A DNA stretch of 64,000 nucleotides from Ewingella americana (GCF_006438725.1 NZ_RCZD01000018.1:23965-87964), one strand, 5' to 3'; positions 52,880-63,530 are shown, numbered from the stretch's first letter. Notes: generated by a model from the letters alone, not told the origin. A program made the numbers and translations.

Positions 52880-55003
52880 TTAAACGCGTTCGAAGTTCAA
52901 CAGCAGGGCGCTTTCCGGGTCCAGCACCGGCAGCGTCAGCCCGGCATTCGCCAGCCATTCACCGCTCAGCACCGGCGATTCATGCAGCCACGCCGGTTGT
53001 ACGCGCATGGTGTGGCCGCTGCCGCCACCGGCCAGCAGCGCCGGTTCGTCCAGCACCGTCACGCGATAACGGGCATCCGCTTTCAGCCCTGGCACCCGCA
53101 GTGTTCCCGGTAATGACCAGGTCGGCATTGCCAGCTGACTGACCAAAAATACCGCGCGATCGCAGTGTTGACTGACCACACCGTTAATCAGCATCGCGTC
53201 GTCAGTGTTATCAACACGATAGACGTCGCCGCTGTGCAACAACGACCGCAGCTGCTGATGCAGACGGGTATATTTGGCAAAACCGGCGCGCTCTGCCTCG
53301 CCTTCTTTCACCGGATCCAGCTCGATGCCCATATGGCCAAACAGCGCCGTCAGGCCACGGAATTCAATGCTGTGCTGGCGCGAGGTGGCGTGGCACCGCT
53401 TATTGCCGATGTGCGATCCCATCACTTCCGGCGGGAAGAAATAGCTCATACCGCGCTGAATTTTCTGCCGCTCCAGCGCGTCGTTGTTATCCGACGTCCA
53501 GAAGCGGTGGCTGCGTTTGAGCACTTCATAATCGATGCGCCCGCCGCCGGAGGCGCAGGACTCAAATTCAATCTGTGGGAAACGTTCGCCCAGCACGTCG
53601 AGCAGGCGGTAAAATTGTTGCGTCTGCGCCGTCAGTGCAGCGCGGCCTTCATGACCCGGCTGCACGATTTCACGGTTCATGTCCCACTTCACGTAATCGA
53701 CGTCATGTTCACCAAGCAGCCAGCTCATACGCTCCACGAGATAATCAAACACTTGCGAATTATTCAGATCGAGCACGAACTGATGGCGGCCGCTCGGCTG
53801 CTGATAGCCCGGCAGCGCCAGCAGCCAGTCGGGGTGTGCGCGGTAGAGGTCTGAGTCCGGGTTAATCATCTCCGGTTCGACCCAGATACCGAACTCCATG
53901 CCCAGATTTTTGACGTGATCGATCACCGGTTTCAGGCCGTGCGGATATTTCTTCTCATCGAGATACCAGTCGCCGAGCGCTGCGCGGTCGTGATCGCGGC
54001 CCCGGAACCAACCGTCGTCGATAATGAAGCGTTCAACGCCCAATGCCGCTGATTCGGTGGCCATCTGCATAATGTAGTCGGGATCGTGGTCGAAATAGAT
54101 GCCTTCCCAGGTATTGAGATGCACCGGACGCGGTTTTTCCGTCGGGAAACGCAAAATCTGCTCACGCACGAAGCGATGAAACTGCTGGCTCATGCGGTTT
54201 AGCCCGCTGGCGGAATAGCTGGCATACAGCCACGGCGTTTCCAGCGTTTGGCCTTGTTCGAGGCGCTGCTCACCCGGCAAATAGAGCGCTTCGGCTTGTA
54301 CCAGGCGGCGACCGTCGATTTTGATGTCCGCGCGCAGACGGTGATTGCCACTCCAGCCCAGATGCACTCCCCAGACTTCACCTTGTTGTTCGCTAAAACC
54401 CGGATGACCGATCATCATCGCCGGGAAATATTCCGAGGATGTTTTACCGCGACGGTTTTCCTGAATAATGCCACCGTGATCCAGCAACGTGCGGTGCGGC
54501 TGGAATTCTTTGATCCAGCGGCCATGAAACGCCATCACTTCGGCAGCGCGTTCCGGTAGCGGTAGCGTCACGGCGAGACGCGTCACCTGATAGGTGCCGG
54601 GTTTGAGATTGGTCAGCGCATTGCGCACCTGCAATACGCCGCTGTCATCGAGGTGCAATTGGCTGCGAAATTGCAGGCCAGCAACAGCATCCTCTGTGAT
54701 GATCGTCAGCTGATTTCCCTGCTGTTGGACATCAACGGTGTCGAATACCGGCGACCAGTCCAGACCGTCACGATGGCCTTCCACGCCCGGCGTACCGAAA
54801 GAGCCGCGCCCGGAATCGACGCTGAAATTGACCGGCGCATCGACGTCAATGCGCCCATTGGGCACCGCGCGGCTGAGTGAAATCGCGTCGTCGGCGCTAA
54901 AGCTGCTCAGCCGTTGCCCCCAATAGAGGATTTCGGCGAACGGTGCACAGCGCACGATCAGGCTGGTATTTTCGCTGGTTAAATGGACGATCTGGTTTTC
55001 CAT
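52880..55003 (-). CDS. rafA: alpha-galactosidase (GH36), RafA-like
   Basis: Hydrolyses terminal alpha-galactosyl residues of raffinose and melibiose. 707 residues, essentially the size of E. coli plasmid RafA. The nucleophile Asp is in DYVKWDMNRE and the acid/base Asp in FWTSDNND, with ESCASGGGRID between. The N-terminal beta-supersandwich begins MENQIVHLTSENTSLIVRC. No signal peptide, so cytoplasmic, needing the RafB importer. ATG 55003 is chosen over a start at 55168 that would cross the operator. Confidence 0.93.
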   Translation of the reverse strand: MENQIVHLTSENTSLIVRCAPFAEILYWGQRLSSFSADDAISLSRAVPNGRIDVDAPVNFSVDSGRGSFGTPGVEGHRDGLDWSPVFDTVDVQQQGNQLTIITEDAVAGLQFRSQLHLDDSGVLQVRNALTNLKPGTYQVTRLAVTLPLPERAAEVMAFHGRWIKEFQPHRTLLDHGGIIQENRRGKTSSEYFPAMMIGHPGFSEQQGEVWGVHLGWSGNHRLRADIKIDGRRLVQAEALYLPGEQRLEQGQTLETPWLYASYSASGLNRMSQQFHRFVREQILRFPTEKPRPVHLNTWEGIYFDHDPDYIMQMATESAALGVERFIIDDGWFRGRDHDRAALGDWYLDEKKYPHGLKPVIDHVKNLGMEFGIWVEPEMINPDSDLYRAHPDWLLALPGYQQPSGRHQFVLDLNNSQVFDYLVERMSWLLGEHDVDYVKWDMNREIVQPGHEGRAALTAQTQQFYRLLDVLGERFPQIEFESCASGGGRIDYEVLKRSHRFWTSDNNDALERQKIQRGMSYFFPPEVMGSHIGNKRCHATSRQHSIEFRGLTALFGHMGIELDPVKEGEAERAGFAKYTRLHQQLRSLLHSGDVYRVDNTDDAMLINGVVSQHCDRAVFLVSQLAMPTWSLPGTLRVPGLKADARYRVTVLDEPALLAGGGSGHTMRVQPAWLHESPVLSGEWLANAGLTLPVLDPESALLLNFERV

Positions 55004-55064
55004 CGTGTCACAACTCCACAGGGTAATTGTTGCTATAAAACGCGAACTGGTGGAGTTACTATGG

Positions 55065-55082
55065 ATCCGAAACGTTTCGGAT
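55065..55082 (-). promoter_or_regulatory. RafR-type operator of rafA
   Basis: ATCCGAAACGTTTCGGAT is a perfect 18-base palindrome with the central CG typical of LacI-family operators, 62 bases before rafA. A lone half-site CCGAAA occurs at 55128-55133, possibly a degenerate second operator. Confidence 0.82.
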
Positions 55083-55139
55083 GGGAAATGCGGTGATGCA
55101 AATTTGTGATATAGGGTGGAAAAATAACCGAAAGGGGAA

Positions 55140-56150
55140 TTATAAACGTGGGGGATGGACGGTAACACCTGCCTGCAATTCTGGCTGCCACAGAACCTGT
55201 AAACGGCTCAACGGTTCGTTGCGGATCAACGCCATGGTCATGTCGGCGATTTGCAGACCGACCGCTTCGCGGGTGCCCTGACGGATAGCGGTGACCGCGA
55301 CGTCAGGCAGGCTGTCAGAGGGTAAACCGTCATAAATAATCAGCGAGACACCGCCATTGAGCAGCAACCCCGCTTCGTACAGGGCCAGTGCAGCGCCTTC
55401 GCCGTGCATATTGCAGTCGCAAACCATGGCCGTCGGCGGTTGCGGTAACGCCAGCAATACCTGCGTGGCCTGATAACCGGCGCGGCGACTCGGGCTGACT
55501 TTTTTCACGTAATCCAGGTTTAGCGGCAGTGTGTTCGCCAGGAGTCCATCGAGGTAACCCTGATGGCGCTGGCCGATAAACGATTGCTGATTATTTTCGC
55601 CGAGAAACGCAATGCGCTGATGGCCAAGTTGGGCGAGATGATCGACCGCCAGTTGCATACCTGCGCGGTTGTCGAAATCGAACCAGGCATAGTCCTGCGT
55701 CAGACAGCCGCTACGCCCGAGCGCCAGAAAAGGAAAATTGCGCTGCTGTAAATCCAGCAGACGCGGGTCATTATCCAACGTATGCGCGACCAGCATGGCG
55801 TCCACCCGTTTGCTTTCCATCAGGCGTCGCCACGAGAACGTCCCCAGCTCATCCGGCACCAGCAGCAGATCGATTTCATATTTCGCCAGTTCACGCGTAA
55901 TACAGCCAACCATTTCCACAAAGGCAGAATTGCTTAACGGGTGGGAAGTGAAGGGGAAAATGAGGCCAACGGCATCGATCTTGCCCATCTTCAAGCGACG
56001 GGCGAGAGTATTGGGCTGATAACCGCGTAAATCTGCCGCCGCCTGCACCCGCGCTTTGGTGTCAGCCGACACATCACTGTAGCCGTTCAGCGCGCGGCTG
56101 ACGGTGGTAACGGATAACCCGAGTTCTTTAGCAATATCTTTCAGCGACAT
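55140..56150 (-). CDS. rafR: LacI-family raffinose operon repressor, RafR-like
   Basis: 336 residues with helix-turn-helix MSLKDIAKELGLSVTTVSRALNGYSDVS and hinge GYQPNTLARRLKMGK, then a sugar-binding domain (DAVGLIFPFTSHPLSN, LAQLGHQRIAFLGENNQ). Length and DNA-binding helix agree with E. coli RafR. The perfect palindrome between it and rafA is its probable site. Same strand as rafA and rafB, 136 bases upstream of rafA. Confidence 0.87.
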   Translation of the reverse strand: MSLKDIAKELGLSVTTVSRALNGYSDVSADTKARVQAAADLRGYQPNTLARRLKMGKIDAVGLIFPFTSHPLSNSAFVEMVGCITRELAKYEIDLLLVPDELGTFSWRRLMESKRVDAMLVAHTLDNDPRLLDLQQRNFPFLALGRSGCLTQDYAWFDFDNRAGMQLAVDHLAQLGHQRIAFLGENNQQSFIGQRHQGYLDGLLANTLPLNLDYVKKVSPSRRAGYQATQVLLALPQPPTAMVCDCNMHGEGAALALYEAGLLLNGGVSLIIYDGLPSDSLPDVAVTAIRQGTREAVGLQIADMTMALIRNEPLSRLQVLWQPELQAGVTVHPPRL

Positions 56151-56234
56151 AGCAGGTTCCGGCGCGGGAGGTAGGGAAGTAACAGAGGGCGCAAGAATAT
56201 CACATCAACGTGGTGGGAACGTAGCGCAGGAAGC

Positions 56235-56260
56235 AAAACGGGGCCTGACGGCCCCGCTGG
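56235..56260 (-). terminator. yiaD terminator
   Basis: CGGGGCC (56239-56245) pairs with GGCCCCG (56250-56256). On the minus strand TTTT follows. Confidence 0.75.
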
Positions 56261-56276
56261 AATGGCTGGCAAAAAC

Positions 56277-56939
56277 TTACTGCAACGGGCTAAGAGTGAT
56301 CTCAACGCGGCGGTTTTGGGCTTTGCCTGCTTCGGTGCTGTTGCTGGCGATCGGATTATCCGGGCCGGCACCGGTGGTGCGTACGCGGTTACCGGCTACA
56401 CCCTGGGTGATCAGCGCGCTACCGACGCCGTCAGCACGTTGCTGTGACAGCCTCATATTAAGCGCACGGGTACCGGTGCTGTCGGTGTAACCGACCACAT
56501 TCACCGCCGTTTTCGGATACTCTTTCAGTACCATCGCCACGCCGGTCAGTGTGTTAGCGCCTGCCGGTTTCAGCGTGCTGCTGTTGGTGTCGAAGGTCAC
56601 GTTGTTCGGCATGTTCAGCACGATATTGTCGCCCTGACGGGTGACGCTGACACCGGTGCCTTTCATTTTATCGCGCAGCTTAGATTCCTGCACATCCATG
56701 TAATAACCCGCACCACCGCCCAGCGCTGCACCCGCTGCGGCACCGATCAATGCACCTTTGCCGCGATCGTGTTTAGAAGATGAAAGCATCCCAACGCCCG
56801 CGCCTAAAGCGGCACCCAGACCCGCGCCAATGCCAGATTTACCGGCTTCGGATTCGCCGGTGTACGGATTGGTGGTACAGGCTGACAAGCCCATCGTGAC
56901 GCAAAGGGCGCCAGCAACCACAAGAAGTCTTTTGTTCAT
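56277..56939 (-). CDS. yiaD: OmpA-family outer-membrane lipoprotein YiaD
   Basis: A 220-residue lipoprotein with signal peptide and lipobox LSAC (Cys21). A glycine-rich zipper segment (GIGAGLGAALGAGVG and GALIGAAAGAALGGGAGYY, about 35-75) is followed by a C-terminal OmpA-like peptidoglycan-binding domain (NVVGYTDSTGTRALNMRLSQ, GPDNPIASNST, NRRVEI). Length and layout match E. coli YiaD. ATG 56939 is chosen; the extra 31 upstream codons lack any signal sequence logic. Confidence 0.93.
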   Translation of the reverse strand: MNKRLLVVAGALCVTMGLSACTTNPYTGESEAGKSGIGAGLGAALGAGVGMLSSSKHDRGKGALIGAAAGAALGGGAGYYMDVQESKLRDKMKGTGVSVTRQGDNIVLNMPNNVTFDTNSSTLKPAGANTLTGVAMVLKEYPKTAVNVVGYTDSTGTRALNMRLSQQRADGVGSALITQGVAGNRVRTTGAGPDNPIASNSTEAGKAQNRRVEITLSPLQ

Positions 56940-57162
56940 CTTATTTCCTTTCTGGATGTTTTCTGTTTCAAGCCGAATCGTTTCCATTATGACCGCGCAG
57001 CTCTGTAGTCGTTGCACAGAAAAACGTGTCAAAACATAAAGAAGTGCAACCGGCAGACATCAGCCCTGTGGCGTTCTTGCGCTCTTTATGCGGAATTTTG
57101 CGGCGTTAAGCAGTAGGAGAATTCCGGTTATCCATTTTTGTATTTTTGCCGGTTATAGGAAC

Positions 57163-57606
57163 TTATTCAGAAAGGGGCTGATGCCAGCGTAAAACCCAGG
57201 TAGGAAGCGCGGTTCCAGGATGAACGGTGTCATTGATCACGAAGAAATCTTCTTTGCGATAGAAGGCCACGGCGCGGTGGTTCTGCTGATACACCTCCAG
57301 CAGCAATAGCGGGAAATGGTCTTTTGCTTCCTGCATTAATTGCTGCGCGACGCCCTGGCCGTAGACGCTCTCTTTAACAAACAGTGCGCCGATAAATTGC
57401 TGATTCAGCACGCTGATAAAGCCATTAATCTCACCGTCATCGCCGCAGGAAACCCAGGTGGTGGCCTGCGGCAGGAAGGTCTCGCGCACCATTGGCGCGC
57501 TTTCGTACCAATACGACGCTTCAATAAAGGGGTGTGCCGCCAGTGTGCTGCGTAGCCACAACAGCATAATCGCTTCCGTGTCGGCAGACTTTGAGCGGCG
57601 GATCAT
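57163..57606 (-). CDS. yiaC: GNAT N-acetyltransferase YiaC
   Basis: A 147-residue GNAT protein similar to E. coli YiaC, reported as a protein lysine acetyltransferase. The acetyl-CoA loop is seen in LFVKESVYGQGVAQQLMQEAK, and the C-terminal segment reads LEVYQQNHRAVAFYRKEDF. Its start overlaps the tag stop by four bases, so the two are co-translated as in E. coli. Confidence 0.9.
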   Translation of the reverse strand: MIRRSKSADTEAIMLLWLRSTLAAHPFIEASYWYESAPMVRETFLPQATTWVSCGDDGEINGFISVLNQQFIGALFVKESVYGQGVAQQLMQEAKDHFPLLLLEVYQQNHRAVAFYRKEDFFVINDTVHPGTALPTWVLRWHQPLSE

Positions 57607-58175
57607 GCTGGCTGATTTTTCGGGTGACAGAAACAGTAAGCCTGATGATCGTTCACCAGTCCGGCGGCCTGCATAAACGCGTAGCAGATGGTCGAACCGG
57701 TAAATTTAAAACCTTTCTTTTTCAGCGCCTTGGCCATGGCATCGGAGACGGCCGTTTTTGCCGGTACGCCTTCGGGCCCCAGTGGATTATTGATGACCGG
57801 TTGGTGCCCGACAAAACCCCAGATGAACTCAGAGAAATCTTCGCCGCTGGCTTGCATGGCCAAATAAATCTGTGCATTCAGGATGATAGCTTTGATTTTT
57901 CCTCGATGACGAACGATCCCGGCGTCGAGCACCAGACGCTCTACGTCGTCATCGGTCATTTTGGCGATGCGCACCGGATCGAAATTGTGGAAGTTCTGAC
58001 GGTAGTTGTCGCGCTTTCTCAGAATAGTGATCCACGACAGCCCCGCCTGCTGGCCCTCGAGACACAGCATTTCAAACAGTTCACGGCCATCTTTGACCGG
58101 TACGCCCCATTCTTTATCGTGGTAGTCGAGGTAAATCGGTTCTTTCGAAACCCAGCTGCAACGGGTGGTCGCCAT
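57603..58175 (-). CDS. tag: DNA-3-methyladenine glycosylase I Tag
   Basis: Removes 3-methyladenine from alkylated DNA in base excision repair. 190 residues. The zinc site is formed by an N-terminal Cys and His (RCSW, YHDKEWG) and a C-terminal His-Cys pair (NDHQAYCFCHP). EMLCLEGQQAGLSWITILRKR is the family signature. First gene of tag-yiaC. Confidence 0.96.
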   Translation of the reverse strand: MATTRCSWVSKEPIYLDYHDKEWGVPVKDGRELFEMLCLEGQQAGLSWITILRKRDNYRQNFHNFDPVRIAKMTDDDVERLVLDAGIVRHRGKIKAIILNAQIYLAMQASGEDFSEFIWGFVGHQPVINNPLGPEGVPAKTAVSDAMAKALKKKGFKFTGSTICYAFMQAAGLVNDHQAYCFCHPKNQPA

Positions 58176-58361
58176 TCTATTGTCCTTATCAGAGGCCTAT
58201 ATGCGTGAGATCAGTGTGTGGCTTCTCGGATAACTCTGCAACGTCGTAATTTCTCCCCCTTCAACTTGACGCTGGTCGGATCTGAACAATATTTAAAGCC
58301 ATTCATTACGTAATCCTTACGTTTTCATGGATTCGAATCACAGATATTTTAGGGAGTCACG

Positions 58362-60371
58362 ATGATGACAGGCAAAAAAAACGCCGTATTACGGCTGACG
58401 CAGGGCGCTTTCGCCATGGCGATGTGCTTTGGTTTACAGCCTCCTGCGCAGGCTTACGATCAACTTTATGTGTTCGGCGACAGTCTGAGTGACACGGGCA
58501 ACATTGGCCGCTGGACCTTCGACAGCAGCTCGCATCAGCTGTATGACGAAATACTCGCGCAGAATATCGGCACCCCATTAACGCCCTCCTCCAAAGGGGG
58601 GCTGAACTATGCCGAAGGCGGCGGCGTGGCCGTGCCGGGGCTGGATTCGGATTACACCACGCAGGATCAGGTGAAAAACTATCTGGCCGCTACCGGTGGC
58701 AAAGCAGATCCGAACGGGCTGTATATTCACTGGATTGGCGGCAACGATTTAGCGGCAGCGGCGCTCAGCCTGAACCCTATTTCCGCCGTGGAGATTGCCA
58801 CCAACAGTGCGACCCAGGCCGCTTCGCAGGTGAATGATTTACTCAAAGCCGGAGCGGGAACCGTGGTGGTGCCGACGGTGCCGAACATCGGGCTCACGCC
58901 AGTGCTGATGGAAGGGATTATTCAAGTCGGCTTACTGCCGGTGCAGCAGCAGGCGCTGGAAGCCGCTTATAAATATTTGAATGCGCAAAATACACCAGGC
59001 ACCGATGCGCGTACCGAAGCCATTCACAACGCGCTGAAGGCCTCGACCACCGCCGGGCTGAATTCAGCACTGGTTCAGGACCTGCTCTCCAAAGGGCTTA
59101 TCGCCGCCTATGACGCGCTGAAAAGCGTGGCGGGCGACCTGACCGACACCTACAACACCACGGAGGATATTGCGCTGGCGAAAACCGGCGGCAACATTGC
59201 GCGCGTGGATATCAACGGGCTGTTCAACGAAGTCATCGCCGATCCGGCCCGCTACGGTTTTGCTAATACCGCCGGTACGGCATGCCCGGTAGGGACGTCG
59301 GCTTCAGAATGTACTTCGAACCTGCCGGGTTTTGACGCCAGTAAATCCTTCCTGTTTGCCGATCATTTCCACCCGACACCACAAGCACATGCGCTGATCG
59401 CGGAGTATATGCAGTCGGTGATCAATGGCCCGCTGGAAGTGGCGGCGCTGAATCAGGGATCGCTGGCGCTGACGCGCAATACGCAGGGGTTACTCGACAG
59501 CCGCTATCAGCAGTTGCGCACACAGAATAATGAATCCGGCACCTTTGGCATGTTCGGCGGTTATGCCGGGCAAAGTGCCGACAGTAAATTTAATCCATCA
59601 CTGGGGTTAGGGGATGGAGATCTGACCACCAACTCGCTGAATATCGGCATGGACTACCAGCTGACCGAACGCTGGATGATGGGAGTGATGCTCTCCGGTG
59701 CTGATGATAAGCAGGACCCGACCGATAATTTCAGCTACCGCACACGGGGCTGGATGGCGACCGCCTTTACTGGCGTAAAAATCGCCGATAACGGCTGGAT
59801 CAACGGCGATATCCACTATGGTTCGATGAACTATGACGATATCAACCGCAGCATGAAACTTGGCCCAACCACCCGTACTGAAAGTGGCGAAACCAACGGT
59901 AAGCAGATCGGCGGGCGGGTCACCGCCGGCTGGGACTTTCCGATTTTACCGGTGCTGAAAACCGGCCCGGTGGCGCAGTACAGCTGGGATTACAGCAACA
60001 TCGACGGCTATGAAGAGAAGGATAACAACAGTACCTCGATGCGCTTTGGCGACCAGACTTCTCATTCGCAAATCGGTGCGCTGGGCTGGCGTCTGAATGC
60101 GCAACTGGGCATCGTTAACCCGTATGCGCAGGTAACCTATGACCGCCAGTTTGGCGATGACACCTATACCGCTACGGGTGCGATAAAATCCACCCGCACC
60201 CGGTTTAGCCGCACCACCGGTGAGCAGGATACCGACTGGGTCGACATGACCCTCGGTGCCAACGTGCAGATAACGGACAACATTGCCGCCTTCGCCGCCG
60301 TATCACAAACCACCGGGCTGGATTCCGGCGAACAGACCTCGTACAACGCGGGGATCAGTGCGAGATTTTAA
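58362..60371 (+). CDS. GDSL-family autotransporter esterase/lipase (ApeE/EstA type)
   Basis: A 669-residue surface esterase of type Va secretion. The signal peptide ends about residue 31 (AQA-Y). The SGNH hydrolase passenger has GDSLSD with Ser41, GGND, and the Asp-His pair in FADHFHPTPQ (about residue 330). The C-terminal autotransporter beta-barrel (about 400-669) ends in phenylalanine (GISARF), as required for BAM recognition. Similar to Salmonella ApeE and Pseudomonas EstA, which act on long-chain esters. Start MMTGKK; the second ATG is equivalent. Confidence 0.92.
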   Translation: MMTGKKNAVLRLTQGAFAMAMCFGLQPPAQAYDQLYVFGDSLSDTGNIGRWTFDSSSHQLYDEILAQNIGTPLTPSSKGGLNYAEGGGVAVPGLDSDYTTQDQVKNYLAATGGKADPNGLYIHWIGGNDLAAAALSLNPISAVEIATNSATQAASQVNDLLKAGAGTVVVPTVPNIGLTPVLMEGIIQVGLLPVQQQALEAAYKYLNAQNTPGTDARTEAIHNALKASTTAGLNSALVQDLLSKGLIAAYDALKSVAGDLTDTYNTTEDIALAKTGGNIARVDINGLFNEVIADPARYGFANTAGTACPVGTSASECTSNLPGFDASKSFLFADHFHPTPQAHALIAEYMQSVINGPLEVAALNQGSLALTRNTQGLLDSRYQQLRTQNNESGTFGMFGGYAGQSADSKFNPSLGLGDGDLTTNSLNIGMDYQLTERWMMGVMLSGADDKQDPTDNFSYRTRGWMATAFTGVKIADNGWINGDIHYGSMNYDDINRSMKLGPTTRTESGETNGKQIGGRVTAGWDFPILPVLKTGPVAQYSWDYSNIDGYEEKDNNSTSMRFGDQTSHSQIGALGWRLNAQLGIVNPYAQVTYDRQFGDDTYTATGAIKSTRTRFSRTTGEQDTDWVDMTLGANVQITDNIAAFAAVSQTTGLDSGEQTSYNAGISARF

Positions 60372-60375
60372 TGTT

Positions 60376-60394
60376 TGGGGGCGTTATGCCCCCA
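60376..60394 (+). terminator. hairpin after the autotransporter gene
   Basis: TGGGGGC (60376-60382) pairs with GCCCCCA (60388-60394), loop GTTAT, five bases after the stop. It lacks a T tract. Confidence 0.55.
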
Positions 60395-60536
60395 TAAACT
60401 TCCCGTAAACCTTATCCAAAAACAGAACTCTTTCACTTCACATCATGCCCGCTACCTGATTCTGGCTGATTATCTTCCGCTCAGCGGGTATACTGGCGCA
60501 CTCTTTTAAACTCACTGTCTCGCGTGCGAAACCAAC

Positions 60537-61451
60537 ATGCAAAAGTTTGATACCAAGACCTTTCAGGGCCTGATCCTGACACTCCAGGACTATTGGGCGC
60601 AGCAGGGCTGCACCATCGTTCAACCACTGGATATGGAAGTCGGCGCAGGGACCTCCCACCCGATGACCAGCTTGCGCGCGCTCGGCCCTGAGCCTTTTGC
60701 GGCGGCTTACGTCCAGCCATCCCGCCGCCCGACTGACGGCCGCTACGGTGAGAACCCGAACCGCCTGCAGCACTATTATCAGTTTCAGGTGATGATCAAA
60801 CCTTCCCCGGAAAACATTCAGGAGCTCTACCTCGGCTCGCTGAAAGAGCTGGGCCTTGATCCGCTGATCCACGATATTCGCTTCGTTGAAGACAACTGGG
60901 AAAACCCGACGCTCGGCGCCTGGGGTCTCGGCTGGGAAGTGTGGCTTAACGGCATGGAAGTGACGCAGTTCACTTACTTCCAGCAGGTTGGTGGCCTGGA
61001 ATGTAAGCCTGTGACCGGCGAAATCACCTACGGTCTGGAGCGTCTGGCGATGTATATCCAGGGCGTGGACAGCGTTTACGATCTGGTCTGGAGCGACGGT
61101 CCGTTAGGTAAAACCACCTACGGTGACGTGTTTCATCAGAACGAAGTGGAGCAATCCACCTATAACTTCGAATACGCCGACGTCGACTTCTTGTTCTCCT
61201 GCTTCGAACAGCACGAGAAAGAAGCGCAAACTCTGCTGGCGCTCGAAAAACCTCTGGCATTGCCCGCGTACGAGCGCATTTTGAAAGCGGCACACTGCTT
61301 CAACCTGCTGGACGCGCGTAAAGCGATTTCTGTGACTGAACGTCAGCGCTACATTCTGCGCATCCGTACCCTGACCAAAGCGGTAGCTGAAGCGTATTAC
61401 GCTTCCCGTGAAGTGTTGGGCTTCCCGATGTGCAAAAAGAACGAGAAGTGA
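60537..61451 (+). CDS. glyQ: glycine--tRNA ligase alpha subunit
   Basis: Catalytic subunit of the bacterial-type heterotetrameric glycyl-tRNA synthetase. 304 residues. Class II motifs are visible in [21 protein letters not shown] (motif 2 region) and [12 protein letters not shown] (motif 3). A candidate -10 TATACT (60489-60494) lies 43 bases before the ATG. Followed by glyS after 9 bases. Confidence 0.98.
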   Translation: MQKFDTKTFQGLILTLQDYWAQQGCTIVQPLDMEVGAGTSHPMTSLRALGPEPFAAAYVQPSRRPTDGRYGENPNRLQHYYQFQVMIKPSPENIQELYLGSLKELGLDPLIHDIRFVEDNWENPTLGAWGLGWEVWLNGMEVTQFTYFQQVGGLECKPVTGEITYGLERLAMYIQGVDSVYDLVWSDGPLGKTTYGDVFHQNEVEQSTYNFEYADVDFLFSCFEQHEKEAQTLLALEKPLALPAYERILKAAHCFNLLDARKAISVTERQRYILRIRTLTKAVAEAYYASREVLGFPMCKKNEK

Positions 61452-61460
61452 GAAACAGTG

Positions 61461-63530
61461 ATGACTGAAAAAACATTTCTGGTAGAAATTGGTACCGAAG
61501 AGCTGCCACCGAAAGCGCTGCGCAGCCTTGCTGAATCTTTTGCCGCTAATCTGACTGCGGAACTGGATGCGGCAAACCTGCCACACGGCGACGTAAAATG
61601 GTTTGCAGCACCACGTCGTCTGGCGCTGAAAGTCTCGGCCCTGCACGAGTCACAGGCCGATCGCGAAGTTGAAAAACGCGGCCCGGCTGTCGCGCAGGCG
61701 TTCGATGCTGAAGGTAAACCAAGCAAAGCCGCTGAAGGCTGGGCTCGCGGTTGTGGTATCACCGTTGAGCAGGCCGACCGTCTGGTAACGGACAAAGGCG
61801 AATGGCTGGTTTACCGTGCACACGTCAAAGGCGAAAGCGCGCAACAACTGCTGCCTGCCATGATCGCCACGTCGCTGTCCAAATTGCCGATCCCTAAGCT
61901 GATGCGCTGGGGTGATTCCGACGTGCAGTTCGTGCGCCCGGTTCACACCGTGACGCTGCTGTTAGGCGATGAGCTGATCCCGGCAAAAATCCTTGGCATC
62001 AATTCAGCCCGTACCATTCGCGGTCACCGCTTTATGGGCGAGCCAGAGTTCACCATCGATAATGCCGATCAGTATCCGCAAATTCTGCTCGAGCGTGGCA
62101 AAGTCATCGCCGATTACGAACAGCGTAAAGCCATCATCAGAGAGGGCGCTGAGCTGGCGGCCAAACAGATTGGTGGTATCGCCGATCTGAGCGAAAGCCT
62201 GCTGGAAGAAGTGGCGTCGCTGGTGGAATGGCCAGTGGTGCTGACCGCGAAATTCGAAGAGAAATTCCTGGCCGTTCCTGCCGAAGCGCTGGTTTACACC
62301 ATGAAAGGCGACCAGAAGTATTTCCCGGTATACGATGCTGCGGGCAAACTTCTGCCGAACTTTATCTTCGTGACTAACATCGAATCGAAAGATCCGCAGC
62401 AAATCATTTCCGGCAACGAGAAAGTGGTGCGTCCGCGTCTGGCCGATGCTGAATTCTTCTTCAATACCGATCTGAAAAAGCGTCTCGAAGACAATCTGCC
62501 GCGTCTGGCAACCGTGATGTTCCAGAAACAGCTCGGTACGCTGCGTGACAAAACCGATCGCATCGAAGCTCTCTCTGGCTGGATCGCCGATAAAATCGGT
62601 GCCAACGTCGAGAACGCCAAACGCGCAGGTCTGCTGTCAAAATGCGACCTGATGACCAACATGGTGTTTGAGTTCACCGACACGCAGGGCGTGATGGGCA
62701 TGCACTATGCGCGTCACGACGGCGAAGCGGAAGAAGTCGCCGTTGCGCTGAACGAGCAATATCAGCCACGCTTTGCCGGCGACGAGTTACCGGCTTCCCC
62801 AGTGGCCTGTGCACTGGCTATTGCTGACAAGATGGACACCCTGGCCGGTATTTTCGGCATCGGGCAACATCCGAAAGGCGATAAAGACCCGTTTGCACTG
62901 CGCCGTGCAGCGCTCGGTGTGCTGCGTATCATCGTTGAGAAAAACCTGTCCCTCGATCTGCAAACCCTGACTGAAGAAGCGGTGCGCCTGTATGGCGACA
63001 AGCTGACTAACGCCAAAGTGGTCGATGACGTGGTTGATTTCATGCTCGGTCGTTTCCGCGCCTGGTATCAAGAAGAAGGCCACGCGGTTGACACCATTCA
63101 GGCCGTGCTGGCACGTCGTCCGACCAAACCGGCCGACTTCGACGCTCGCGTGAAAGCGGTGAGCTACTTCCGTACGCTGGATGAAGCCGCCACGCTGGCT
63201 GCGGCCAACAAACGTGTCTCCAACATTCTGGCGAAATCCACCGACACTCTGCTGGATCACGTTCACGCCTCCGTGCTGAAAGAGCCTGCCGAGCTGAAAC
63301 TGGCCACGCATCTGGTGGTTCTGCGCGACAAGCTGGAACCGCTGTTCGCTGCCGGTCAATACAAAGAAGCGCTGGTGGAATTGTCTGCACTGCGTGAAAC
63401 CGTGGATACGTTCTTTGATACGGTGATGGTGATGGATGAGAATGAGGCGGTTCGAGTTAATAGACTGACGTTGTTGTCTAAGTTGCGGGAGCTGTTCCTG
63501 CAAGTCGCGGACATTTCTCTGCTTCAGTAA
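61461..63530 (+). CDS. glyS: glycine--tRNA ligase beta subunit
   Basis: tRNA-binding subunit of glycyl-tRNA synthetase. 689 residues, as in E. coli. The N-terminus is [20 protein letters not shown]. The HD-like and C-terminal anticodon-binding regions include [28 protein letters not shown] and [22 protein letters not shown] 61461 is preferred to the in-frame GTG 61458. Confidence 0.98.
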   Translation: MTEKTFLVEIGTEELPPKALRSLAESFAANLTAELDAANLPHGDVKWFAAPRRLALKVSALHESQADREVEKRGPAVAQAFDAEGKPSKAAEGWARGCGITVEQADRLVTDKGEWLVYRAHVKGESAQQLLPAMIATSLSKLPIPKLMRWGDSDVQFVRPVHTVTLLLGDELIPAKILGINSARTIRGHRFMGEPEFTIDNADQYPQILLERGKVIADYEQRKAIIREGAELAAKQIGGIADLSESLLEEVASLVEWPVVLTAKFEEKFLAVPAEALVYTMKGDQKYFPVYDAAGKLLPNFIFVTNIESKDPQQIISGNEKVVRPRLADAEFFFNTDLKKRLEDNLPRLATVMFQKQLGTLRDKTDRIEALSGWIADKIGANVENAKRAGLLSKCDLMTNMVFEFTDTQGVMGMHYARHDGEAEEVAVALNEQYQPRFAGDELPASPVACALAIADKMDTLAGIFGIGQHPKGDKDPFALRRAALGVLRIIVEKNLSLDLQTLTEEAVRLYGDKLTNAKVVDDVVDFMLGRFRAWYQEEGHAVDTIQAVLARRPTKPADFDARVKAVSYFRTLDEAATLAAANKRVSNILAKSTDTLLDHVHASVLKEPAELKLATHLVVLRDKLEPLFAAGQYKEALVELSALRETVDTFFDTVMVMDENEAVRVNRLTLLSKLRELFLQVADISLLQ

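Noticed and set aside
55004..55168. N-terminal extension of rafA
   Set aside because: It would translate the operator palindrome and overlap rafR; MENQIV at 55003 gives the family length.
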